Assembly: GCA_964607515.1 (NCBI GenBank)
Contig: CAZSKU010000005.1
Location: forward strand, 1 to 64,000
Direction of reading: 5' to 3'
DNA length: 64,000 nucleotides
DNA from: UBA6080 sp964607515
Lineage (GTDB): Bacteria; Fermentibacterota; Fermentibacteria; Fermentibacterales; JCC-6
Positions within the stretch are counted from its first letter, which is position 1, and each line of letters starts with the position of its first letter. Under the pieces are notes generated by a model. The model did not search any database. It had not been told where the DNA came from and was given only the letters and a program-made list of their open reading frames with translations. This document shows, piece by piece, positions 33,599 to 42,399 of the stretch. Position numbers and translations under genes: made by a program.

Positions 33599-34853
33599 GG
33601 GGATTCTCATGGTGCTGGCCGGTCCCTCGGGGGCAGGCAAGACCACCCTTGCAAGACATCTGGTGGAGGTATTTCCCGAGGCGGGGTTCTCGGTGTCCTG
33701 CACCACAAGGCCTCCCCGGGGGGACGAGCAGGAAGGGGTGGACTACCGCTTCGTCACCCCCCCGGAGTTCGACAGGATGGTCTCCGAGGGGCACTTCCTG
33801 GAGTGGGCGCATGTGCACGGAAACCGCTACGGAACTTCGGCGGAGTGGGTTCGGAGCCGGCTTGCCTCAGGCGGATCGGTGATCCTGGACATTGACGTCC
33901 AGGGAGCGCTGCAGGTGAAGGGGAAGATACCCTCGGCGGTGCTGGTCTTCATTCTTCCTCCGGACCGGGACGAACTGCGGCGCAGGCTCGCCGGCCGGGG
34001 CACCGATTCCGGGGAAGACGTTGACAGGAGGCTTTCGGCGGCCGCCGACGAGGTGGCGCTGATGGGGGCCTTCGACTACTTCGTCGAGAACGGCGATCCG
34101 TCAGCCGCCAGGCGGGACATCCAGGCGGTCTACCGGGCCGAAGGCATGCGGCTTTGTTCGATATCATGGCCCTCTCAGGCCCGCGGTTATCATCCCGGTC
34201 TTCTCGGGGGGCTTGGCGCCTGGAAGGGACGCAGGGTGGTCGTGTGCTCGGGCCCCACCAGGGAGGGGATTGACCAGGTCCGGTTCCTTTCCAACAGGTC
34301 CAGCGGTCTTATGGGAATCTCACTGGTCCACGCCTTCCTGGAGGCCGGCGCCGAGGTGGTTCTGATCAGCGGCCCGTGCCGCCACGACGCTCCTCCGGGG
34401 TCCGTGGAACTCAGAAGGGTGGAGAACGCCCGCGAAATGCTCCGGGAGCTCCAGGACTGCACCCCCGGGGCGGACCTCCTGGTGATGGCCGCCGCGGTGT
34501 CCGATTTCCGGCCGGCTTCGAGGCTTCCCGGAAAGATTCCCCGGGGCGGACCGGCGACCCTGGAGCTTGAAACCACGCCGGATCTTCTGGAGAGCCTTGC
34601 AACATCCTGTCCCGTGCTGTCGTTCTCCCTGGAGTTCGGCCCGGACGGACGGGAGAGGGCTCTGGAAAAACTCCGGAGGAAGGGCGCCTTCGCGGCTTTC
34701 CTGAACCGGGGCGGAGTCCCCGGGGAGGGCATGGAGAGCGAGACCAACCGGGGGGAACTCCTTTTTTGCGACGGAAGCTCCGTTCCCGTGCCCCCGGGAT
34801 CCAAGAGATTCGTGGCCATGGTTCTGGCGGGGATTCTGGGGGAGAGGATTTGA
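33588..34853 (+). CDS. fusion of guanylate kinase and phosphopantothenate-cysteine ligase (CoaB)
   Basis: 421 residues in one frame. Residues 1 to about 188 are a complete guanylate kinase: P-loop GPSGAGKT (12-19), SCTTRPPRGDEQEGVDYRFV, LDIDVQGALQV. Residues 213-421 are the CoaB (DFP) domain: SGPTREGID (221-229), RFLSNRSSG (232-240), AAAVSDFRP (301-309), a Lys at 316 matching the catalytic KIK region, and FLNRGG. The linker is only about 24 residues. The CoaC decarboxylase part normally fused to CoaB is absent, as is rpoZ, which often lies between gmk and coaBC. An in-frame GTG near 34235 after GGAAGGGA could also start CoaB separately. GMP phosphorylation and coenzyme A synthesis thus sit on one chain. 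Confidence 0.85.
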   Translation: MSSRGILMVLAGPSGAGKTTLARHLVEVFPEAGFSVSCTTRPPRGDEQEGVDYRFVTPPEFDRMVSEGHFLEWAHVHGNRYGTSAEWVRSRLASGGSVILDIDVQGALQVKGKIPSAVLVFILPPDRDELRRRLAGRGTDSGEDVDRRLSAAADEVALMGAFDYFVENGDPSAARRDIQAVYRAEGMRLCSISWPSQARGYHPGLLGGLGAWKGRRVVVCSGPTREGIDQVRFLSNRSSGLMGISLVHAFLEAGAEVVLISGPCRHDAPPGSVELRRVENAREMLRELQDCTPGADLLVMAAAVSDFRPASRLPGKIPRGGPATLELETTPDLLESLATSCPVLSFSLEFGPDGRERALEKLRRKGAFAAFLNRGGVPGEGMESETNRGELLFCDGSSVPVPPGSKRFVAMVLAGILGERI

Positions 34854-35542
34854 ACGGAACCGAGGCCTTGTGGAAGGCGGTAAGGAGCTTCGGAGTAACC
34901 GAGGTTGCCCTTCCTCCCGTAAAAGCCCGGGAGATCCCTGCTTCGGAAGCGCCCCCTGAACCGGCGGATGCCCTGGAAACCCTGAGGAAAGACACCGAAG
35001 GATGCACCCTGTGCAGGCTTTCCGAGGGAAGGAACAGGCTGGTGTTCGGTGACGGGAACCCATGGTCGGGGATTCTTCTCGTGGGGGAAGGGCCCGGGGC
35101 CAACGAAGACCAGCAGGGCGTGCCGTTCGTGGGCAGGGCGGGGGAACTGCTGGACCGGATACTGGGGGCCATCTCCCTGGACAGGGGCTCGGTGTACATC
35201 GCCAACGTCGTGAAGTGCAGGCCTCCTGACAACCGGGTTCCTGCCCCGGACGAGGTGGCGGCGTGCCTGCCCATACTGAAACGCCAGATTGAAATCATGA
35301 ATCCCGAGGTCATCGTGGCCCTGGGGGGCAGCGCCGCCTCGGCCCTCCTGGACACCAGGCAGAGCATAGGCTCCCTTCGAGGAGCCCTTCACAGTTACGG
35401 GCGCGCGGTGGTCATGGTCACGTACCATCCCGCGGCGCTGCTCCGCTCGCCGGCCCTGAAAAGGCCAGTATGGGAGGATATGAAGAAACTTGCCGTTCTG
35501 ATGAAGGAGAAAGGTCTTCCCAGGAGTGTCCATGGCTCCTGA
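34850..35542 (+). CDS. uracil-DNA glycosylase, family 4 (iron-sulfur type)
   Basis: Removes uracil from DNA. The 230 residues have a variable N-terminal stretch, then the family 4 core: the first iron-sulfur Cys pair in GCTLCRLSEGRN, the active-site motif VGEGPGANEDQQGVPFVGRAG, VKCRPPDNRVP with the next cluster Cys, and the late YHPAALLR motif. The start is TTG, overlapping the previous stop as TTGA, with GGGAGAGGA just upstream. It is followed by dnaB and radA, giving a small DNA maintenance group. Confidence 0.92.
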   Translation: MNGTEALWKAVRSFGVTEVALPPVKAREIPASEAPPEPADALETLRKDTEGCTLCRLSEGRNRLVFGDGNPWSGILLVGEGPGANEDQQGVPFVGRAGELLDRILGAISLDRGSVYIANVVKCRPPDNRVPAPDEVAACLPILKRQIEIMNPEVIVALGGSAASALLDTRQSIGSLRGALHSYGRAVVMVTYHPAALLRSPALKRPVWEDMKKLAVLMKEKGLPRSVHGS

Positions 35543-36881
35543 GAACAGGCTCCCCTTCAGCCCGGAAGCGGAGAGGGGAGTCCTGGGGGGGGTACTGCTG
35601 GACCCCGACATTGCGGTCGAGGTGTTTGGAATCCTGGTGGAGGACGACTTCCACGATCCCAGGAACAGGGTGATATTCGCCACCCTTCGGCTCCTCTACG
35701 ACCGGGGCGACCCTGTGGACCTGGTCACCACCCTGGCGGAACACAGGAAGAAAACGGGCTCCGACGACCCCGCTGACACCGACTACATTACTGACCTGAC
35801 CAACGACGTGGCCTACATGGCCAACGTGCTCTCCTACGCCGGAATAGTCCGGGAGAAGTCGCAGCTCCGACAGCTGGTGAGGGCTTCCAATGAAACGGTG
35901 CGCCGGGTGATGGCCGGCGACGGAACCTCCTCGGACCTGCTGGACCAGGCTGAACAGCGGATTTTCGGCATCGCCGGGAACATGACCGACCAGGATTTCC
36001 GGAGGGCCGGGGATATAGCTCCCAAAGCGCTGGCGTCTCTGCGGCTGATGAGCGAGTCCAAGGGCGGCGTCACCGGCCTCTCAACGGGCCTCGAACCGCT
36101 GGACAGGCTTACGACTGGGTTCCATCCGGGGGAGCTGATAATCCTTGCAGCGAGACCAGGGGTGGGGAAGACCAGCCTTGCCCTGAACATGGCCAGACAC
36201 ATCGCCGAACAGGGCCGTGGCTGCGTGGCATTCTTCAGCCTGGAGATGTCCGACGAGATGCTGGTTCGAAGGCTCATCAGCATGATGAGCGGCATAGGCA
36301 CCCAGCCCATCATCGAGGGCACCCTCCGCCCGGAGAACTGGCTGGAGCTGGAGCAGACCGCCCGCCGGCTGGCGGACCTGCCCATCGTCATCAACGAGAA
36401 GACGGAGCTCACCTCGGCCGAGCTCCGGGCCAAGGTCAGGAGGCTTCACAGGAGGGAGAAGGTCGCGGCGGTCTTCGTGGACTACCTTCAGCTGATGAAG
36501 GGCGCCGAAGACCTGGAGAGCCACCAGCTGAAGGTCGCCATGAACTCCGGCGCGCTTAAGGCCCTGTCGAAGGAGATCCAGGTTCCGGTGATCACCCTCT
36601 CCCAGTTCAGCAGGAACGCAGCGAAGCGGGAGGGCGCCCCGAGACTCAGCGACCTGCGGGACAGCGGCGCCATAGAACAGGACGCCGACCTGGTGATGTT
36701 CCTCCATGACGAGAAGGCTGACACCGGGCAAGCGGAGATGGACGGCTCCGCCGACAGGTATCGGAATATCGACCTGCTGGTGGCCAAGCAGAGGAACGGA
36801 CCCAGGGGGAAGATCCGCCTGGTGTTCACCACCGCAACCACCAGGTTCGATCCGGCCCACCAGGACGAGGGATACTACTGA
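35532..36881 (+). CDS. dnaB: replicative DNA helicase DnaB
   Basis: Hexameric 5'-3' helicase at the replication fork. The 449 residues have the N-terminal primase-interaction domain (PFSPEAERGVLGGVLLD) and the RecA-like C-terminal half: Walker A ARPGVGKTSLALNMA, FFSLEMSDEMLVRRL, Walker B VFVDYLQLM, SQFSRNAAKREGAPRLSDLRDSGAIEQDAD and the arginine finger region AKQRNGPRG. The ATG at 35532 has AGGAG five bases upstream; a GTG two codons earlier is an alternative. No intein is present. It overlaps the end of the glycosylase gene and the start of radA. Confidence 0.97.
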   Translation: MAPENRLPFSPEAERGVLGGVLLDPDIAVEVFGILVEDDFHDPRNRVIFATLRLLYDRGDPVDLVTTLAEHRKKTGSDDPADTDYITDLTNDVAYMANVLSYAGIVREKSQLRQLVRASNETVRRVMAGDGTSSDLLDQAEQRIFGIAGNMTDQDFRRAGDIAPKALASLRLMSESKGGVTGLSTGLEPLDRLTTGFHPGELIILAARPGVGKTSLALNMARHIAEQGRGCVAFFSLEMSDEMLVRRLISMMSGIGTQPIIEGTLRPENWLELEQTARRLADLPIVINEKTELTSAELRAKVRRLHRREKVAAVFVDYLQLMKGAEDLESHQLKVAMNSGALKALSKEIQVPVITLSQFSRNAAKREGAPRLSDLRDSGAIEQDADLVMFLHDEKADTGQAEMDGSADRYRNIDLLVAKQRNGPRGKIRLVFTTATTRFDPAHQDEGYY

Positions 36882-38248
36882 TGCCCAGATCCAGCACCGT
36901 CTTCGTCTGCTCGTCATGCGGCGGGGAGGCCCACGCCTGGAGCGGTAGGTGTCCCCACTGCCAGAGCTGGAACACCATGGTGGAGGAGACCAGGGCTGTC
37001 GGCGGCTCTTCGAGGAACGGCTCACCGGAAGAAGCCCGACCCCTGAGCCTTGGCGAGATAAGCATCGAGCTGGGCGACCGGCTGGCCACCGGGCTTCCGG
37101 AGCTGGACCGGGTCCTGGGCGGCGGCGCCAGCGTGGGAAGCGTCATTCTCATCGGCGGGGAGCCCGGCATAGGCAAGAGCACCCTCATCCTTCAGGCTTC
37201 CATGTACATGGCCGCCGGCGGGACTCCGGTGCTCTACGCCACCGGTGAGGAGTCCGCCTCCCAGGTGGCCGGCAGGGCCTCCCGGATCGGGGGTTCTCCG
37301 GACGGGCTCGCCATCCTGGCGGCGAACCGGCTGGACACCGTCTGCGGGGCCGTCGAGTCGGGGGATTACCGGGCGCTGGTTGTGGACTCCATTCAGACCC
37401 TCCACTCCCCGGACCTTCAGAGCGCCCCCGGATCGGTTTCCCAGGTGCGGCACTGCGCCTCCTCCCTGGTGAACCTGGCTAAACCCAGGGGTGTCACGGC
37501 TTTCGTGGTGGGGCACGTCACCAAGGACGGAAGCCTGGCCGGTCCAAAGGTGCTGGAGCACCTGGTGGACACGGTGGTTTACTTCGAGGGGGACTCCTCC
37601 CACCAGTACAGGCTCCTCAGGGCGGTGAAGAACCGCTTCGGCGGCACCAACGAGCTGGGAGTCTTCGAGATGGGCCCCAGGGGGCTGTCCGGAGTGGCCA
37701 ACCCTTCGGGGCTCTTTCTCAGGCGGGAGAGCGAGAGGGTTCCCGGGTCCGTGCCGGCCGCCGTTCTGCAGGGCTCCAGGCCGTTTCTCGTGGAGGTGCA
37801 GGCGCTCACCAGCCCGACCAGGTTCGGCTATCCTCAGAGGCGGACCTCTGGATTCGACGCATCCCGGCTGGCCATGCTCCTGGCGGTGCTGGAACGCAGG
37901 TGCGGTGTGGATTTGGACAGTCAGGACGTTTTTGTGAATGTTGCAGGGGGTTTCACCCTGGGGGATCCCGGGGCGGATCTGGCGGTGTGCCTGGCGGTGG
38001 CCTCCAGCCGTCTCGACAGAACGGTGAGGAAGGACACCGCCGTTTGCGGTGAGGTGGGACTCGGAGGAGAGGTACGGCCGGTGGCCGGTTACGGCAGGAG
38101 GTTCACGGAGGCGGTCAACCTGGGCTTTTCCACCCTTGCGGGTGCCAGGGAGGACACCGATGCTGAGAAGAACGGAGCGCCCGGATTTCAGCGTCTGTCC
38201 GCCGCCATCGGGGATCTTCTGGATGAAAAGGGAGAAGGATGGCTCTGA
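36881..38248 (+). CDS. radA: DNA repair protein RadA (Sms)
   Basis: RecA-like branch-migration helicase in recombination. The 455 residues begin with a C4 zinc finger (FVCSSCGG, then GRCPHCQSW), then Walker A GEPGIGKST, the RadA-specific KNRFGGTNELGVFEM motif and a C-terminal Lon-like domain (NVAGGFTLGDPGADLAVCLAVASS, CGEVGLGGEVRPV). Length is normal. Its ATG shares bases with the dnaB stop (TGATG), indicating coupled translation. Confidence 0.96.
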   Translation: MPRSSTVFVCSSCGGEAHAWSGRCPHCQSWNTMVEETRAVGGSSRNGSPEEARPLSLGEISIELGDRLATGLPELDRVLGGGASVGSVILIGGEPGIGKSTLILQASMYMAAGGTPVLYATGEESASQVAGRASRIGGSPDGLAILAANRLDTVCGAVESGDYRALVVDSIQTLHSPDLQSAPGSVSQVRHCASSLVNLAKPRGVTAFVVGHVTKDGSLAGPKVLEHLVDTVVYFEGDSSHQYRLLRAVKNRFGGTNELGVFEMGPRGLSGVANPSGLFLRRESERVPGSVPAAVLQGSRPFLVEVQALTSPTRFGYPQRRTSGFDASRLAMLLAVLERRCGVDLDSQDVFVNVAGGFTLGDPGADLAVCLAVASSRLDRTVRKDTAVCGEVGLGGEVRPVAGYGRRFTEAVNLGFSTLAGAREDTDAEKNGAPGFQRLSAAIGDLLDEKGEGWL

Positions 38249-39282
38249 GAAAGAACGGTTGGGAAAGCAGGCTGGTTTTCGTGCTGGTGCTGGGGCTTGC
38301 GGGCACCCTTGCCACGGATAACCCCTTCGCGTCGTCCGAGAGTTTCTGGATGGGATTCGCTGGCATAGTCATCGGGGTCCTGGCACTGGTGTTGGAGAGG
38401 ATCGTAGTGGGGCTGCGGGCCGACGGGTTCGTGTACATCACCGCGGGAACGTTCCTTGGGTTGATCATCGGCCTGCTTCTGATGCTGGTGCTGCACGTGG
38501 GAGACATCCGGCTCCGGGCGGGTGGCGCCGACCTGCTGGTGCTGGTGCCTCTGGCCCTGGCCTACGTGTTCTCCAGGGCTGCGCTCACCAAGGGCAGGAA
38601 ACTGAACCTCCTGAAGGTTGAGGAGGAACCGAGTTCCCGTTTCCACATGCCGGTGGCGGTGGACCTGAACGCCATCATAGACGGCAGGGTGGCGGATCTG
38701 ACCCTGGCGGGAATCCTTCCGGGGCCCTTCACCATTCCCGCATCCGTGAAAGCCAGCCTCGAGGCGCTTCAGAAGAGCAGGAACTCGGTTTCCAGGGGCA
38801 GGGCGAGAAGGGGCACGGAGACCCTTCAGAGGCTCGAGGAGGCGGTGGGCAAGGCCGGCGGTATGCTCGAGTACAGGGATTTCGGCGAAGGTGAAAGGGA
38901 GAAGCACCGGATGCTGGAGTGGCTTCGGCAGACCGGGGTTGCTCTGGTTTCGTCGGATGTTTCCCTCCTGGATACCGCCGAGCGGGAGGACATCCACGTG
39001 ATCCGCCTGGACGAGGTGGGCGCCGCGGGGCGGGCGGTGGTTCTTCCCGGGGAGAAGCTGACGGTAAGGATTCAGAAGAAGGGCCGGGGCGCCGGACAGG
39101 GCGTGGGCTTTCTCTCCGACGGCACCATGGTGGTGGTGGACGAAGGGGCCGGGCAGATGGGCAACGACGTCAGCGTCCAGGCTCACACCACCTTCAGGGC
39201 GTCCGGGGGCACGATGGTTTTCGCCTCTCTGGAGAAGCCGGAGGAGGAGGCTCTGGAAAGCGTGGAGGAGGACCGGGACTGA
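38239..39282 (+). CDS. membrane-anchored PIN-TRAM domain protein (YacL-like)
   Basis: 347 residues. Four N-terminal membrane helices (up to about residue 115) are followed by a PIN nuclease domain (VAVDLNAIIDGRVADL with acidic metal ligands; LVSSDVSLLDTAE) and a C-terminal TRAM domain (GEKLTVRIQKKGRGAGQGVGFLSDGTMVVV). This matches the YacL family found beside radA and ispD in many bacteria. The role is not established; an RNA-directed activity is inferred. The usual LDTS motif reads VDLN here. It overlaps radA by ten bases and ispDF by three. Confidence 0.9.
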   Translation: MALRKNGWESRLVFVLVLGLAGTLATDNPFASSESFWMGFAGIVIGVLALVLERIVVGLRADGFVYITAGTFLGLIIGLLLMLVLHVGDIRLRAGGADLLVLVPLALAYVFSRAALTKGRKLNLLKVEEEPSSRFHMPVAVDLNAIIDGRVADLTLAGILPGPFTIPASVKASLEALQKSRNSVSRGRARRGTETLQRLEEAVGKAGGMLEYRDFGEGEREKHRMLEWLRQTGVALVSSDVSLLDTAEREDIHVIRLDEVGAAGRAVVLPGEKLTVRIQKKGRGAGQGVGFLSDGTMVVVDEGAGQMGNDVSVQAHTTFRASGGTMVFASLEKPEEEALESVEEDRD

Positions 39283-40397
39283 TGTCCGGTTTCCCGGGCT
39301 GGGGAGCGGTGGTGACCGCCGCCGGAGCAGGCACCCGTTTCGGGGGCCCGGTTCCCAAGCAGTTCACACTTCTTGGCGGACGTCCCGTGCTCCAGTGGTC
39401 CACGGAGCTGTTGGCCGGGCTGATGCCCGTGGTGGTGGCGGTTCCCCGGGACTTCCCGTGGAGAAACCACTGGACTCCGCCGCCGGGGGTCAGGGTGGTG
39501 GAGGGGGGCGCCCGCAGGCAGGACTCGGTGCTGGCGGCCCTGGAAGCCCTGGACGACCCCGTGTGGGTCCTGGTGCACGACGGAGCCAGACCCGGGCTGA
39601 CCATGGCTCTTACCTCCAGGATCATGGCCGCGGTGGAGAAGCACGGAGCCGCGGTGCCGGGGATTCGGGTGAGGGATACCCTGAAGCGGGTCCGGGAGGG
39701 TTTCGTGGAATCAACCTTGGACCGGGATGGGCTGTGGATGGTTCAGACTCCCCAGGGTTTCGTTTACCGGGATCTGGTGAAAGCCCTGAGAGAAGCCCCT
39801 CGGGTGACCGACGAGAGCGCGGCTGTTGAGAATGCCGGCGGAAGGGTGGCCATGGTGGAGGGGGATCCCGGGAACGCCAAACTCACCGAACCCGATGACG
39901 CAAAATACATCGGATCCGCCCCGCGGCTTAGTTTTGGCCAGGGGCTCGATTTTCACTCCTTCAGCCCGGAGAGGCCCATGGTGGCCTCCGGATGCCGGCT
40001 TGGGGATTCCGGGGGGCCCTCCGGCCACTCCGACGGCGACGCGGTGCTTCACGCCGCGGCGGACGCCCTCCTGGCGGCGGCCTCCCTGGGGGACATCGGC
40101 ACCTTCTACCCCCCCTCGGACCCGGCGTGGAGGAACATAGACAGCGCAGTGATCCTGGGGCAGTGCATGGCCAGGGTAAGGGACGCCGGCTGGGAATTGA
40201 ACCGCCTGGATCTCACCCTCGTGGGCGAAGTTCCCAGGGTTTCCCCGAACCGGGAGATTATGCTGGACAGGCTTTCCTCGATACTCGAAGCGCCCAGGAA
40301 CAGGATATGGATCAAGGGGACCACCACCAACGGCCTCGGCGATCTTGGCCGGGGGGCCGGTTTCGGCTGCCTGGCTCTTGTGGTTCTGGAATCCTGA
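39282..40397 (+). CDS. ispDF: bifunctional IspD/IspF of the MEP isoprenoid pathway
   Basis: 371 residues. Residues 1 to about 205 are the CDP-ME synthase (IspD): VTAAGAGTRFGGPVPKQF, VHDGARP, VQTPQGF, TDESAAVE. Residues from about 208 are the MECDP synthase (IspF): GLDFHSF with the metal Asp and His, GHSDGDAVLHAAADALL with the third metal ligand, and SLGDIGTFYPPSDP. At the C-terminal end the normal TTTEkLGF and GRGEGI stretches read TTTNGLGDLGRGAG, so the Glu that holds the second metal is replaced by Asn. The rest of the active site is intact. The two non-consecutive steps of the pathway are often fused in this way. Confidence 0.93.
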   Translation: MSGFPGWGAVVTAAGAGTRFGGPVPKQFTLLGGRPVLQWSTELLAGLMPVVVAVPRDFPWRNHWTPPPGVRVVEGGARRQDSVLAALEALDDPVWVLVHDGARPGLTMALTSRIMAAVEKHGAAVPGIRVRDTLKRVREGFVESTLDRDGLWMVQTPQGFVYRDLVKALREAPRVTDESAAVENAGGRVAMVEGDPGNAKLTEPDDAKYIGSAPRLSFGQGLDFHSFSPERPMVASGCRLGDSGGPSGHSDGDAVLHAAADALLAAASLGDIGTFYPPSDPAWRNIDSAVILGQCMARVRDAGWELNRLDLTLVGEVPRVSPNREIMLDRLSSILEAPRNRIWIKGTTTNGLGDLGRGAGFGCLALVVLES

Positions 40398-41008
40398 TGG
40401 AGGCCGTCTGGACCCTGGTCTGGAACAGCCTTGACTCCTGGGCGGCGGCGCCGGTTCTGGCGGGTATCGCCTTCGTGGAGACTGTTTTCCCGCCCTTTCC
40501 GGGGGACGTGCTGTACATCGTCGCCGGGGGAGTCGTGTTCTCCGCGGGCTGGAGCCCGTGGCTGGTCTGGATTCCGGGCCTTTTCGGATGCGGCATCGCC
40601 ACGGTTCTTCTGGACGCAGCCGGTAGGGGCTCCGGCCCGAAATGGCTCGGGGGTTTTCTCACCGGCGGGGGCAGGGGGGCGGGACAACTGGACAGGGCCC
40701 GGGCGGTCCTGGCAAGGCACGGCGTATGGGCGCTCTTCTTCAGCAGGTTCATTCCCGGGATCAGATCCCTTCTTGTGGTGGCCGCTTCGTGGAGCGGCAT
40801 GAGAAGAACCTCGGTTCTGGTGCCGACCCTTGCCAGCGCCCTTCTGTGGTACGTACTCCTGTCCGTGCTCTCCGCAGTGCTGGGGCTCAATTCCGCCGCC
40901 GCCTCGGCCTTCATGGAAGCCTACGGGCGGGTGGTGATGGCGGTCCTGGCGGTTCTGGTGCCCGGGGCGCTGCTGTACCGAAGGTGGTCCGGCAGGAGCC
41001 GCCGGTGA
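40397..41008 (+). CDS. DedA-family membrane protein
   Basis: 203 residues, about five membrane segments. The DedA/SNARE-associated signature is clear: FVETVFPPFPGDVLYIVAGG, then HGVWALFFSRFIPGIRSLLVVAA. Family members act as undecaprenyl-phosphate or phospholipid translocases or affect membrane potential. The ATG overlaps the ispDF stop (TGATG). A link to recycling of isoprenoid lipid carriers is possible given the neighbour but is inference only. Confidence 0.88.
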   Translation: MEAVWTLVWNSLDSWAAAPVLAGIAFVETVFPPFPGDVLYIVAGGVVFSAGWSPWLVWIPGLFGCGIATVLLDAAGRGSGPKWLGGFLTGGGRGAGQLDRARAVLARHGVWALFFSRFIPGIRSLLVVAASWSGMRRTSVLVPTLASALLWYVLLSVLSAVLGLNSAAASAFMEAYGRVVMAVLAVLVPGALLYRRWSGRSRR

Positions 41009-42399
41009 AGGTCCTGTTCGCCGCCTCGGAGGTCTACCCCCTGGTATGCACCGGGGGACTGGCCTCGGTGGTGTCCGAACTTCCCGCGGCCCTCTGCCGG
41101 GCGGGGGTTGATACCAGGGTGATAGTTCCCTTCTACGGAGACCTGGCGGGGAAGAAGGGCTTCCGCTGGGCGGGCGCCGGAAGGACGTTTCTGGGGGAGG
41201 ATTTCGGGCTGGCCGAGACCCGGCTTCCCAACGGGGTGAAGGCGTATCTGGTGGCCCGGGACGAGGAATTTTCCAGGAAGGGCCTGTACGGGCCCACGGC
41301 TGACTCCTCCTGGCCTGACAACCCCCGGCGTTTCTCCTTCTTCTGCCGGGCGGTACTTGCCTGCGAGAAGGTGACCGGCTTCCGCCCGGACATCCACCAC
41401 TGCCATGACTGGCAGACCGGGCTTCTGCCGGTCTACCTGAGCCGCGAGGGGAGGCCCTCGGTGTTCACCATCCACAACCTGGCCTTCCAGGGCCGGTTCG
41501 GATGGGAGAGCCGCGGGGCAGCCGGTCTTCCGGATTCCTTCTTCACCCACGAGGGGCTGGAATTCTGGCACGACTGGAGCATGATGAAGGGGGGCATCGT
41601 CTATTCCTCCCAGGTCACCACGGTGAGCCCCTCCTACGCCCGGGAGATCAGGACTTCGGGGCTCGGCTTCGGCCTGGAGAGCATTCTGGAACACCACCGG
41701 GAAAAGCTGACCGGCATACTGAACGGAATCGACGGGGACTGCTGGAATCCGGCCCTCGATACCTCCCTGCCCGCCCGGTTCGCCCCGGGGTCCATGGCTG
41801 GCAGGAGGAAGTGCAGGACGGAACTGCTGAAGGAGATGGGCATGCCCCATGCGCCGGGCATGCTGGCGGGCATGGTGACCCGGCTCACCGCCCAGAAGGG
41901 CGTCGACCTGGTGTTGGAAAGCCTTCCGGGGATCCTGCACAGGGGAATCAGGCTGGTGGTTCTGGGAACCGGGGAGGGCAGGTACGAGAAGGAGTTCCGC
42001 ATCGCCGCGGCAAGGGCCCCGGAACGTCTGGCTGTGAACATTCGCTACTGCGACGGTCTTGCCAGAAGGATCTTCGCAGGAACCGACCTCTTCCTCATGC
42101 CCTCGGTGTTCGAGCCCTGCGGGCTCTCCCAGATGACCGCAATGAGGTACGGCTCGATCCCTCTGGTCAGGAGGACCGGAGGGCTGGCGGACACCGTCAC
42201 CGGGGAAACGGGTTGGATCTTCGACGGTCCGGCGGACTTCCCCGGAGCCCTGGACCAGGCGGCGGGGCTGTGGGAGTCGGGCTCGGTGAAATGGGCGGCC
42301 AAGAGACGGAGGTGCATGAAGGCGGACAATTCCTGGAGCAGCCGTATTCCCGGGTACCTCGCGGTTTACCGCCGGGCGACGGAAGCCACGGCGGAATGA
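41005..42399 (+). CDS. glgA: glycogen/starch synthase-like glycosyltransferase (GT5)
   Basis: 464 residues with the GT-B fold and family 5 signatures: VKVLFAASEVYPLVCTGGLASVV, HHCHDWQTGLLP, FTIHNLAFQGRF, GILNGIDGDCWNP, VTRLTAQKGVDLV and PSVFEPCGLSQMTAMRYGSIPLVRRTGGLADTV. The normal KTGGL motif that contacts ADP-glucose reads CTGGL here, so the Lys is missing while its surroundings are kept. It may be a glycogen synthase with altered donor use or a different glucan synthase; glgB and glgC are not nearby. The start is GTG, overlapping the DedA stop as GTGA, with AGGAG upstream. Confidence 0.85.
   Translation: MKVLFAASEVYPLVCTGGLASVVSELPAALCRAGVDTRVIVPFYGDLAGKKGFRWAGAGRTFLGEDFGLAETRLPNGVKAYLVARDEEFSRKGLYGPTADSSWPDNPRRFSFFCRAVLACEKVTGFRPDIHHCHDWQTGLLPVYLSREGRPSVFTIHNLAFQGRFGWESRGAAGLPDSFFTHEGLEFWHDWSMMKGGIVYSSQVTTVSPSYAREIRTSGLGFGLESILEHHREKLTGILNGIDGDCWNPALDTSLPARFAPGSMAGRRKCRTELLKEMGMPHAPGMLAGMVTRLTAQKGVDLVLESLPGILHRGIRLVVLGTGEGRYEKEFRIAAARAPERLAVNIRYCDGLARRIFAGTDLFLMPSVFEPCGLSQMTAMRYGSIPLVRRTGGLADTVTGETGWIFDGPADFPGALDQAAGLWESGSVKWAAKRRRCMKADNSWSSRIPGYLAVYRRATEATAE

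Noticed and set aside
34155..34235. A hidden rpoZ gene between the gmk and coaB halves
   Set aside because: Only about 24 codons separate the two domains, and no omega-subunit motif is present in any frame.
34190..35683. A long leftward open frame opposite the gmk-coaB fusion and the glycosylase gene
   Set aside because: Ser/Pro/Arg-rich shadow of conserved genes; no ribosome binding site or family match.
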